Assembly (NCBI GenBank): GCA_019246495.1
Contig: JAFAQI010000114.1
Location: 1-6,206 of the forward strand
DNA from: Frankiales bacterium
GTDB lineage: Bacteria; Actinomycetota; Actinomycetes; JAFAQI01
Direction: 5' to 3'
DNA: 6,206 bases
Shown: piece by piece, positions 1-6,184 of the stretch
How the letters are laid out: the number at the start of each line of letters is the position of its first letter
Numbering within the stretch: position 1 is the stretch's first letter
The notes under the pieces: generated by a model
What the model saw: only the letters and a program-made list of their open reading frames with translations
The model's database searches: none
What the model was told of the DNA's origin: nothing
Program-made: the position numbers and the translations under genes

Positions 1-523
1 GCGGGGCCGGGACGCGATTGGTGCGCCCGGTCTCCTTCTTGATCAGCGACGCGAACTCGTTGAGCAGCTTGGACGCCATCGCCGGGCTGATCAGTGACTG
101 GCCCTCGTGCACCGCGCGGATACCGGTCGCGACCTCCTCGATGGAGATCTCCTTCAGCAGGTAGCCCATCGCGCCGGCCTTGATCGCGTCGTAGAGGTCG
201 GCTTCCTCGTCGCTGATCGTCAGCATGATGATCTTCGTCGACGGCACGGCGTCCTTGATCGCCGTGCACGCGTCGATGCCGCCACGCTTGGGCATCCGGA
301 CGTCCATCAGCACGATGTCGGGCGTCGTCTCGACCGCCTTCTGAACGGCTTCGGCCCCGTCCTCCGCCTCGCCGACGACGTCGATGTCCGGTTCCTGCTC
401 GAGCACCATCTCGAGGCCACGGCGGAAGAGCGCATGGTCGTCGACAACGAGAACCCGAATGGGATCGCCCGTGCCCGGCGGGACGGGCGCGACGGTGCCG
501 CCGCCCTCCGGTGTCTCGCTCAC
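1..523 (-). CDS. NarL/FixJ-family response regulator, 3' part cut off by window edge
   Basis: This is the N-terminal 174 codons of a two-component response regulator. The receiver domain spans about residues 22-140. It shows the acidic pair D28/D29 in VLVVDDHALFRRG, the predicted phospho-acceptor D74 in VLMDVRMP, the switch T102 and the conserved K124 in GYLLKE. The DDHxLFRxGL signature and GAxGYLLKE are typical of NarL/FixJ regulators, so a LuxR-type helix-turn-helix is expected in the missing C-terminal part. The start is GTG at 523-521, preceded by GGAGG (528-532) four bases away. A Gly/Pro-rich tail of about 20 residues precedes the receiver domain. It lies 88 bases after hpf on the same strand, and no partner kinase is visible. 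Streptomyces carries a similar regulator at this position (recalled). Family assignment is confident; signal and targets are unknown. Confidence 0.93.
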   Translation of the reverse strand, partial: MSETPEGGGTVAPVPPGTGDPIRVLVVDDHALFRRGLEMVLEQEPDIDVVGEAEDGAEAVQKAVETTPDIVLMDVRMPKRGGIDACTAIKDAVPSTKIIMLTISDEEADLYDAIKAGAMGYLLKEISIEEVATGIRAVHEGQSLISPAMASKLLNEFASLIKKETGRTNRVPAP

Positions 524-540
524 GTCGCCTCCACGAGTCG

Positions 541-557
541 GCCTGACCTGCTCAGGC
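541..557 (-). other. Small perfect hairpin upstream of the response-regulator start
   Basis: GCCTGA (541-546) and TCAGGC (552-557) form a perfect 6-bp stem with a 5-base loop. It sits in the 88-base gap between hpf and the response regulator, about 8 bases upstream of the regulator's GGAGG. No T-run follows it on the minus strand, so it is not a classical intrinsic terminator. It could be a leader or processing hairpin, or chance in GC-rich DNA. The rest of the gap (524-611) shows nothing else convincing. Confidence 0.25.
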
Positions 558-611
558 TGCCCAATGATGGCACGCCTGGATGCGAAAACCGGTCCGTTCG
601 CGGCAAGTGGG

Positions 612-1223
612 TCAGGGCGCGGCGTCCCCCGTCGTGACCAGACGGATCACCCCATAGTCGTAGCCCCGACGGCGGTAGACGACGCTCGGCTCGCCGGTGT
701 GGTCATCGACGTAGAGGTAGAAGTCGTGGCCGACGAGCTCCATCTCGAACAGCGCTTGGTCGAGTGACATGGGCACCGCTTCGTGTCGCTTCTCCCGTAC
801 GACGATCGGCGTCGCGGCCTCGTCACTGCCGCTGTCGTCCTCCTCCGCAGCGGCCGGCGCGGCGCCATTCGCGAGCGCGGCGGTCGCAGCGGCGACCGAC
901 ACCGGCGTGCGGTTGCCGTGGTGGACCCGGCGACGGTCCGCGGCGCGCCGCAGCCGCGCCTCGAGCTTGTTGGCGGCGAGGTCGAGCGCCGCGAGCGGAT
1001 CCGCTGCGGCTGCCTCCGCGCGGACGACCGGTCCGCGGGTCAGGCACGTGAGCTCGATCCGGGAACGCTGTCCGGCGAGGCGCGGGTTGTGCTCTTCGCA
1101 GACCTCGACGTCGATTCGGTGCACCTTGCCGTCGAGCTTGGCCACCTTGGCCAGCTTGGTCTCGACGTGAGCCCGGAAGCTCTCCCCGACCTCGGTGTGC
1201 CGACCCTTGACGACGACGTCCAC
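612..1223 (-). CDS. hpf: Long-form ribosome hibernation-promoting factor (HPF/RaiA family)
   Basis: The predicted 203-residue protein binds the small ribosomal subunit near the decoding centre and promotes inactive 100S dimers, protecting ribosomes in stationary phase or stress (family knowledge). The N-terminal S30AE domain (about 1-102) opens with VDVVVKGRHTEV and ends in a basic helix, KLEARLRRAADRRRVHHG. An Ala/Glu/Asp-rich linker covers about 103-138. The C-terminal dimerisation domain (about 139-198) has the hallmark VREKRHEAVPMSLDQA, MELVGHDFYLY and VVYRRRGYDYGVI. Two upstream in-frame ATGs (1382, 1286) would add 53 or 21 residues. I prefer GTG 1223 because GGAGGT lies six bases upstream and HPF proteins usually begin at this motif. 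The gene is separated from comF by 242 bases that hold repeated regulatory-looking motifs, so it probably has its own promoter. TGA stop at 614-612. Confidence 0.95.
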   Translation of the reverse strand: MDVVVKGRHTEVGESFRAHVETKLAKVAKLDGKVHRIDVEVCEEHNPRLAGQRSRIELTCLTRGPVVRAEAAAADPLAALDLAANKLEARLRRAADRRRVHHGNRTPVSVAAATAALANGAAPAAAEEDDSGSDEAATPIVVREKRHEAVPMSLDQALFEMELVGHDFYLYVDDHTGEPSVVYRRRGYDYGVIRLVTTGDAAP

Positions 1224-1229
1224 GCGGTG

Positions 1230-1235
1230 ACCTCC
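1230..1235 (-). promoter_or_regulatory. Ribosome binding site deciding the hpf start
   Basis: The minus strand reads GGAGGT, a perfect Shine-Dalgarno core, six bases before GTG at 1223. No equally well-placed site precedes the ATGs at 1286 or 1382. The site overlaps a GTCACC motif, matching the two copies found further upstream. Confidence 0.85.
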
Positions 1236-1266
1236 GTCGATGACAACGTCCCGATGGGGCTGCCCG

Positions 1267-1284
1267 CCGGGTGACCCTGGTGAC
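1267..1284 (-). promoter_or_regulatory. Candidate MtrA-type site: two GTCACC 9-mers in tandem
   Basis: On the minus strand the sequence is GTCACCAGG followed directly by GTCACCCGG, two 9-mers in direct repeat. Known MtrA sites in Mycobacterium tuberculosis are described as tandem GTCACAgcg-like 9-mers, so base pattern and period match closely. A third GTCACC occurs at 1226-1231, overlapping the hpf ribosome binding site. The site lies 44-61 bases upstream of the hpf GTG, probably within the transcribed leader, which would favour repression if MtrA binds. Binding is inferred from similarity only. Confidence 0.35.
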
Positions 1285-1285
1285 A

Positions 1286-1337
1286 TGACTCTTCGGGCTG
1301 CCCCCTTCGGGCTGACCCCTCCGGCTGATCCTTCCGC
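1286..1337 (-). repeat. Degenerate tandem repeat, four units of 12-14 bases, in the hpf leader
   Basis: Read on the minus strand, four consecutive units follow the pattern GCCSGAAGGGGTCA: GCGGAAGGATCA (1337-1326), GCCGGAGGGGTCA (1325-1313), GCCCGAAGGGGGCA (1312-1299) and GCCCGAAGAGTCA (1298-1286). Each has a purine-rich, Shine-Dalgarno-like core. Unit lengths of 13, 14, 13 and 12 bases are not multiples of three as a set, and the units lie upstream of the preferred hpf start. This argues against a coding repeat. Function is unknown; it may be a slippage-derived array or part of an mRNA leader structure. Confidence 0.6.
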
Positions 1338-1378
1338 ATGACCGTAGTGCCCTGGCGACGGATTGTGCAGACCCGGCG

Positions 1379-1421
1379 GCACTAGGTCCCCGGACGGTGG
1401 TCAGGACTAGGTCCCCGGACG
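1379..1421 (-). promoter_or_regulatory. Duplicated near-palindromic box upstream of hpf, DosR-like
   Basis: The 16 bases ACTAGGTCCCCGGACG occur exactly twice on the plus strand, at 1381-1396 and 1406-1421, 25 bases apart. On the minus strand each reads GGGGACCTAGT, and the hpf-distal copy continues to the perfect palindrome GGACYWRGTCC (1404-1414). GGGAC facing GTCC resembles the DosR/DevR box of mycobacteria (GGGAC-N4-GTCCC), but the spacer is one base shorter here. The copies lie about 155-200 bases before the hpf GTG, a position expected for activator sites. A weak -10-like CACAAT (1362-1367) lies 13 bases downstream of the proximal copy. The duplication is seen directly; the regulator is inferred. 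Confidence 0.5.
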
Positions 1422-1465
1422 ACTGGTACAGGGCGGGTGCGGGGCGCAACGAGTCCCGGTGGAGG

Positions 1466-2149
1466 TCAGGCGCGCCGCTGGGTGGCGGCGATCGTCGCAA
1501 CGGCGACGATTCGGGCGCCGGCCTCGCGCAGCACTCGCGAGGCCTCGGCGAGCGTCGCGCCGGTGGTGATGAGGTCGTCGACTACGACGACGGTCGCGCC
1601 GGTGAGGTGCGAGCCGACGCCGCGCCGAAGTGCGAAAGCGCCGTCGAGGTTGCGGGCTCGCGCCGCCGCGTTCAGTCCGGCGGAGTCGGCGACCGGCCGG
1701 CAGTGCCGCAGCGCAGGCAGGATGCTCACCCAGCGCCCGCACCGCCGTAGGTCGGCGGCGGCGCGCTCGGCCAGCCGGGCGACGACGTCCTCGCCTCGCG
1801 TCCTCCGCGCCCGCCGGGCCGATGGCACCGGGACCAGCACTAGCGGTGTCGCCCGGTCGACGCCGCGGCTCTTGTCGACCGCGGCCGCGACCGAGGTCGC
1901 GAGCGCAGCGCCGAGGACGGGACGGAGGCCGACGACGCCGTCCTCCTTGTAGGCGAGGAGCAGGGACCGGGTTGCGCCGGCGTAGGCGGTCACCGCCCAC
2001 GGCGGAGGGAGCCCACGAGGACTCGGCCGTGGCCAGGCAGGCGACGCGGATCCGGCGAGACTCTGCCGGCAGCGGGCGCAGACCACGTCGCCGGCCGCGC
2101 CGCAACCCGCGCAGCTAGCCGGCAGGACGAGGTCGAGGAGTGCGCGCAT
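1466..2149 (-). CDS. ComF-family phosphoribosyltransferase-like protein
   Basis: A 227-residue ComF-family protein, close to the usual length. The N-terminus carries a zinc-finger-like pair of CxxC motifs (C13/C16 in CAGC, C24/C27 in CARC). A middle region follows with AYKEDGVVGL and LVPVPSARRARRTRGED. The C-terminal phosphoribosyltransferase fold has the PRPP-loop signature VVVVDDLITTGAT at about 187-199, with the acidic pair D191/D192. In naturally competent bacteria ComF helps single-stranded DNA uptake or processing; in actinobacteria the role is not established, so I give no symbol. The ATG at 2149 has no strong ribosome binding site. It follows lpqB by 63 bases and may be read from the mtrA promoter. 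Homologues sit between lpqB and hpf in other actinobacteria (recalled). TGA stop at 1468-1466. Confidence 0.9.
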   Translation of the reverse strand: MRALLDLVLPASCAGCGAAGDVVCARCRQSLAGSASPAWPRPSPRGLPPPWAVTAYAGATRSLLLAYKEDGVVGLRPVLGAALATSVAAAVDKSRGVDRATPLVLVPVPSARRARRTRGEDVVARLAERAAADLRRCGRWVSILPALRHCRPVADSAGLNAAARARNLDGAFALRRGVGSHLTGATVVVVDDLITTGATLAEASRVLREAGARIVAVATIAATQRRA

Positions 2150-2212
2150 CCAGCAGTGTCGGCCGCGACGCGGCGCCGTACCCGCGTCGGCAGGTGAGCT
2201 GTGGACCGGCGA

Positions 2213-3925
2213 TCAGCCGGGATAACCAGGTTCGCTCCCCCGACCCAGGCGGACCCAGCCGCCCGACGGGTCGTCGAGCCAGACCGCGTGGCCCGCGGTG
2301 ACGAGGGTCGGCTCGCCAGGGGCGGCGGCGACGTCGATGGGGTTGGCCGCGAGACCGGCGGTGGACAGGGTCCGGGAGGTGTAGCCGTTGGCATCGACCG
2401 CACGCAGCTCGCGACCGCCCGCGGAGTTGGCGACGGTGACGACGACCTGGTCCGCGCCGTCCCACGCGACGCCGCGCACGTCGGCGACCCCCGGAAGGAC
2501 GACGCGGAACGCGCCGAACCGCAGAACGCCGTGCGGCCAGGAGGGACGACCCATGAGCAGGCGTCCGGCGCCGGGCGGTCCGGCGATGACGGCGATCCGG
2601 GCGCCGTCGCGGGACAGCCGAAGCTCCTGCACCGGCCCGGAGAGCAGTGAGCCGTCGAGCGGCACCCGGTGGACAGGACCGCTGATCGGGACCTCGGCGA
2701 CCCAGCTGCGGCCGCCCCGGGTCACCACCGTGAACACGTCCCCGGCGCGGTCGAACGTCGGCTTCGTCAACGCGTCCGCGTGCAGTCGCGCAGACGCCGG
2801 TCCCGAGCCGCCGGCGACCAGGAGCGTCGCGCCGCCTCGACCGGGCCGGACGGCAGCGACCCGCGAACCGGTGCGGGAGACCGCCAGCATCGTTGCGCCG
2901 CGGAACGCGCCGAGTCCACGGACGTCGCCGCCGTTGGTCCGCCAACCGTGCGGGCCGGCGTAGAAGGCCGCATGCGCCGCCGGTGCGGCGGCAGGATCGA
3001 AGGCCTGCCATGCGTCTCGCGGCTGGCTCGGCGGGACGCCCGGCACGGGCAGCGGGGACCCGTCGGCGAACAGCCGCACGGTCGTGATCTCGCTCACCTG
3101 ACGCAACGTCCAGACCAGCTGCGCGGACAGCTCCCGGAGCTGCGCCGGTGTGGCCTGTCGGACGGAGTTGGAGAGGTTGACCTCCGCCGCTCCGTTGGGA
3201 TCCACCGGCACGTTGCCCAACAGCTCGGTGCCGGCCGGGAACCCGGTGCGCACCGCGGGAGCCAGCCAGCCGCCTGGCCCGGACAGCAGTGACCGGAGCA
3301 GTGCCGTCGTGAAGCCCTGCGGTTGCGGCCGCAGCAGGATCTGCTCGGGGACGAGCACCGTCCCGCTGCGATTGACGTAATAGACGTTGGCGAAGCCGAA
3401 CGAGCGCGTGGCGTCGGTCGTCGACAGAAGTGCGCCGGGGGCAAGCCTGTCGATGCGCCAACCGTCGACGGCTCGCACCAGCGTGAAGGACGTGTGGATC
3501 GCGCCGGCGCGCGGCGTGAAGTCACCGCGCGGGTCGAGAACGCCGACGCGAGGGGCGACGAAACGTACGACGCGGGAGCTCTCGGGCCCGGCCGCCGCCG
3601 TGATCTGCAGCGCGGAGTCGTCGTACGTCGTCAGCGAGGTGTCGGCATGCCATTGCTGAGCGGCCCGGGCAGTGAGGTACGACCTTGCGACCGCGTAGCT
3701 GCCGTCGGAGTCGACCATCGCGCGAAGGAAGCCGCGCACGATGTCCGACGGGGTCGCGCCGCGCTGCGGTGCCGCGGGAAGAACCCGGAAGTCGATGTCG
3801 CCGAGGCTGCCGCCGACCGTCAGCTGGCGGCCTACGTGCACCGTCCCGCCGTCCGGGATACCGGCGCAGCTCGCGAGGCAGCAGACCGCGACAGTGGCGG
3901 CGGCGAGCCGAGTGCGCCTAGGCAC
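2213..3925 (-). CDS. lpqB: Lipoprotein LpqB, MtrB-associated, with GerMN and beta-propeller-like domains
   Basis: A 570-residue secreted lipoprotein. The signal peptide has basic residues (PRRTR), a hydrophobic stretch and the lipobox L17-A18-S19-C20, so C20 is the predicted lipidated first mature residue. An N-terminal LpqB domain covers about 50-170. A GerMN domain lies around 200-295, including GFTTALLRSLLSGP and the VNLSNSVR strand. The C-terminal half (about 330-565) has repeated strands such as AVSRTGSRVAAVR and LRLSRDGARIAVIAG, typical of the LpqB beta-propeller. In mycobacteria LpqB interacts with the extracytoplasmic part of MtrB and modulates MtrAB signalling affecting cell division and envelope (family knowledge). 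The start is GTG at 3925, overlapping the mtrB stop by 8 bases, with a GAGG upstream; coupling is likely. It is full length and intact. Confidence 0.95.
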   Translation of the reverse strand: MPRRTRLAAATVAVCCLASCAGIPDGGTVHVGRQLTVGGSLGDIDFRVLPAAPQRGATPSDIVRGFLRAMVDSDGSYAVARSYLTARAAQQWHADTSLTTYDDSALQITAAAGPESSRVVRFVAPRVGVLDPRGDFTPRAGAIHTSFTLVRAVDGWRIDRLAPGALLSTTDATRSFGFANVYYVNRSGTVLVPEQILLRPQPQGFTTALLRSLLSGPGGWLAPAVRTGFPAGTELLGNVPVDPNGAAEVNLSNSVRQATPAQLRELSAQLVWTLRQVSEITTVRLFADGSPLPVPGVPPSQPRDAWQAFDPAAAPAAHAAFYAGPHGWRTNGGDVRGLGAFRGATMLAVSRTGSRVAAVRPGRGGATLLVAGGSGPASARLHADALTKPTFDRAGDVFTVVTRGGRSWVAEVPISGPVHRVPLDGSLLSGPVQELRLSRDGARIAVIAGPPGAGRLLMGRPSWPHGVLRFGAFRVVLPGVADVRGVAWDGADQVVVTVANSAGGRELRAVDANGYTSRTLSTAGLAANPIDVAAAPGEPTLVTAGHAVWLDDPSGGWVRLGRGSEPGYPG

Positions 3926-5486
3926 CGGCGACCTCGCTCGCCGGCTCCGGCTCGAGCGGCAGCGGCGACTCTTCGATGTGTTCGCCGACGCGCCACGGCA
4001 GTGTCAACCGGAACACCGAGCCCTCACCGGGACTCCCCCAGGCCTGTAGCCAGCCACCGTGCAACCGGGTGTCCTCGAAGGCGATCGACAGGCCGAGGCC
4101 CGTGCCGCCCGACGTCCGCGCCCGGGCCGGGTCCGCGCGCCAGAAGCGGCCGAACACCAACGACGCCTCGCCCGGACGTAGGCCCGACCCGTGGTCGCGG
4201 ATCGCGACGGCGATGCCGCTGGAGCCGCCGCGGAGCCGCACCGACACGGGTTTTCCTTCGCCGTGCTCGAGGGCGTTGACGAGGAGGTTGCGCAGGACGC
4301 GGTCGATGCGGCGCGCGTCGACCTCGACGACGACTTGGTGCTCGGGCAGGTCCACGTCGAGCCGGCACCCGCGCCGCGCCGCAACCGGAGCGACCGCGTC
4401 GACGACTCGCGTGACGAGCTGCCGCAGGTCGACCTGGTCGGCGTCCAGCGCGACCGCGCCGGCGTCATGCCGGCTGATCTCGAGCAGGTCGGCGAGCAGT
4501 GCCTCGAAGCGGTCGAGCTGGGTCTGCAACAGCTCGCTCGACCGGGCGAGCTCGGGGGCGAGGTCGGCGCGTGCCTCGAAGAGCACGTCCGCAGCCATGC
4601 GGATCGTCGTGATCGGTGTCCGCAGCTCGTGCGAGACGTCGGCGACGAACCGGCGCTGCACCCGGGACAGCTCGCGCAGCTGGGAGATCTGCTGTTCGAC
4701 GGTCTCCGCCATGCGGTTGAACGACGTGGCGAGGCTCGCGAGGTCGTCCTCGCCGCGCACCTTCATCCGGTCACGGAGCCGTCCCGCGGCGAGTCGTTCG
4801 GCGGTCGCCGCCGCGAGCCGGACGGGCCGCACAACCTGTCGCGCGACGAGCACCGTGATGACCACGAGCAGCGCGACGATCGCGGCGCCCGCCAACAGCA
4901 TCGTCTTCTTGACGAGTGCGAGCGTCTGGGTCTCCTGCACAAGCGGGAACTGGTAGTAGAGCTGGTAGCTCGCCGCACCCGTCGGCACCGGGCCGCCGAC
5001 GAGCAACGCCGGGCTCAGGCCGCCGCCGGGTTGCCGAATGCTCGTGTAGGTCCACGCCTCGCGGCCCTGCCGGCCGACAACCGACCGCAGCGCCGCCGGC
5101 ACGGTGATCGCGGTCGGGCCGGCCTGCTCGGACTCGCCACCCGTCGCGGTGGCAAGCAGCACGACGCCGTACGACGCCGACTGGGTGCCGTGGCCGGCGA
5201 GGTCACCGATGACGTTGCTGGCGGTGAGCCGTACGGCATTGGGCTTCGTGCGGTCCATCGCGTCGAACTGCGACGCGGAGTACTGCAAGCCGAAGTCGAG
5301 CTCGCTGATCGCTGACCGCGTCTTCGCCTGGAGCAGGCCGTCCCGGATCTGGTTGAGCAGCACGAGTCCGAGCAGCGCCGTGACGAGAGCGGACAGCACC
5401 AACGTCGTGGCGGCGACCCGCAGCTGCAGAGAGCCGCGCCACCGATGCAGCAGCCAGGACAACGCTGCCGAGAGCTTCGCCGTCAC
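3918..5486 (-). CDS. mtrB: Two-component sensor histidine kinase MtrB
   Basis: A 522-residue membrane histidine kinase. TM1 lies at about 22-46, an extracytoplasmic sensor region at 47-193 and TM2 at about 194-214. HAMP follows at about 215-270. The HisKA dimerisation helix has the phospho-accepting H286 in VSHELRTPITT. The ATPase domain shows the N box (RNLLVNALEHG, N400/N404), G1 box DHGSG (431-435), F box FGRFWR (445-450) and G2 box GGTGLGLS (460-467). EDTRLHGGWLQAWG after the G2 box is characteristic of MtrB. All catalytic motifs are intact. It phosphorylates MtrA, and LpqB is its lipoprotein partner. The start is GTG at 5486, in a GTGA overlap with the mtrA stop and with no strong ribosome binding site, implying translational coupling. 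TAG stop at 3920-3918. Confidence 0.96.
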   Translation of the reverse strand: MTAKLSAALSWLLHRWRGSLQLRVAATTLVLSALVTALLGLVLLNQIRDGLLQAKTRSAISELDFGLQYSASQFDAMDRTKPNAVRLTASNVIGDLAGHGTQSASYGVVLLATATGGESEQAGPTAITVPAALRSVVGRQGREAWTYTSIRQPGGGLSPALLVGGPVPTGAASYQLYYQFPLVQETQTLALVKKTMLLAGAAIVALLVVITVLVARQVVRPVRLAAATAERLAAGRLRDRMKVRGEDDLASLATSFNRMAETVEQQISQLRELSRVQRRFVADVSHELRTPITTIRMAADVLFEARADLAPELARSSELLQTQLDRFEALLADLLEISRHDAGAVALDADQVDLRQLVTRVVDAVAPVAARRGCRLDVDLPEHQVVVEVDARRIDRVLRNLLVNALEHGEGKPVSVRLRGGSSGIAVAIRDHGSGLRPGEASLVFGRFWRADPARARTSGGTGLGLSIAFEDTRLHGGWLQAWGSPGEGSVFRLTLPWRVGEHIEESPLPLEPEPASEVAGA

Positions 5487-6184
5487 GACGGTCCGGCTTT
5501 GTAGCCGACTCCCCTGACGGTCAGCACCAGCTCGGGATGCTCCGGGTCGGTCTCGACCTTGGCGCGCAGTCGCTGGACATGCACGTTGACGAGCCGGGTG
5601 TCTGCCGCGTGCCGGTAGCCCCAGACCTGCTCCAGCAGCTGCTCCCTGGTGAACACGTGACCCGGCTTGCGAGCGAGTGCAGCGAGCAGGTCGAACTCCA
5701 GCGGAGTGAGCGCGATCGGCTGGTCATCCCGCGAGACGACGTGGCCGGCGACGTCGATCGTGACGTCACCGATGTGCAACAGCTCCGCGGGCGCGCCGTC
5801 GTTGCGGCGCAGCCGGGCGCGCATCCGCGCGACGAGCTCCTTCGGTTTGAACGGCTTGATGATGTAGTCGTCCGCACCGCACTCCAGGCCGAGGACGACG
5901 TCGACCGTGTCGCCGCGTGCGGTGAGCATCACGATCGGCGTACCGCTCTCGGCGCGGATCTGCCGGCAGACGTCGATGCCATCGGTGCCGGGCAGCATCA
6001 GGTCGAGCAGCACGAGGTCGGGCTTGGTCGTCCGGAACGCCGCGAGAGCACGGTCGCCGTCGGCGACGAACGAAGGCTCGAAACCCTCGGTGCGCAGCAC
6101 GATCCCCAGCATCTCGGCCAGCGCCGGGTCGTCGTCGACCACCAGCACGCGTCCTCGCACCACGCGTCCATGGTGACACTTCAC
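5483..6184 (-). CDS. mtrA: DNA-binding response regulator MtrA (OmpR family)
   Basis: A 233-residue response regulator, phosphorylated by MtrB, that controls cell division, cell-wall hydrolase and replication genes in actinobacteria (family knowledge). The receiver domain covers about 11-126: D17/D18 in VLVVDDDPALAEML, phospho-acceptor D61 in LVLLDLMLPG, T88 and K110 in IIKPFKPKEL. The OmpR-type winged helix covers about 134-231: LTPLEFDLLAALA, the recognition-helix region ADTRLVNVHVQRLRAKVE, and wing VRGVGYK. The start is uncertain. GTG 6184 has AGAGGAA 13 bases upstream, rather far. In-frame GTGs at 6163 and 6160 would give MtrA-like N-termini (VVRGRVLVV) but lack a clear ribosome binding site. 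The first seven residues (MKCHHGR) look atypical for MtrA. Only 22 bases of upstream sequence are present, so its promoter lies outside. TGA stop overlaps mtrB. Confidence 0.96.
   Translation of the reverse strand: MKCHHGRVVRGRVLVVDDDPALAEMLGIVLRTEGFEPSFVADGDRALAAFRTTKPDLVLLDLMLPGTDGIDVCRQIRAESGTPIVMLTARGDTVDVVLGLECGADDYIIKPFKPKELVARMRARLRRNDGAPAELLHIGDVTIDVAGHVVSRDDQPIALTPLEFDLLAALARKPGHVFTREQLLEQVWGYRHAADTRLVNVHVQRLRAKVETDPEHPELVLTVRGVGYKAGPS

Noticed and set aside
582..601. GCGAA...TTCGC hairpin after hpf as an intrinsic terminator
   Set aside because: Only a 5-bp stem with a 10-base loop and no T-run on the minus strand.
1040..1339. Possible 99-codon upstream ORF (ATG 1339) overlapping the hpf start
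   Set aside because: It runs through the repeat array and into hpf out of frame, has no good ribosome binding site and no recognisable product; kept only as a possible leader ORF.
1379..1421. Calling the duplicated boxes true DosR sites
   Set aside because: The spacer between the GGGAC and GTCC half-sites is one base shorter than the mycobacterial consensus, so only 'DosR-like' is justified.
2206..2220. CCGGC-GATCA-GCCGG palindrome at the lpqB stop codon
   Set aside because: A 5-bp stem is expected by chance at this GC content and lacks a T-run; not supported as a terminator.
2115..3461. Open frame of 448 codons on the minus strand in another frame of lpqB
   Set aside because: Extremely Arg-rich translation with no domain; the lpqB frame has a lipobox, GerMN and beta-propeller-like features.
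3323..4279. Open frame of 318 codons on the plus strand across the lpqB/mtrB junction
   Set aside because: Its Arg/Ala/Pro-rich translation has no recognisable motif. It is a typical shadow of two well-supported genes on the other strand.
4191..5315. Long open frame of 374 codons on the plus strand opposite mtrB
   Set aside because: It is antisense to a clear histidine kinase, its composition is a mirror of GC-rich codon use, and no domain or ribosome binding site is recognisable.
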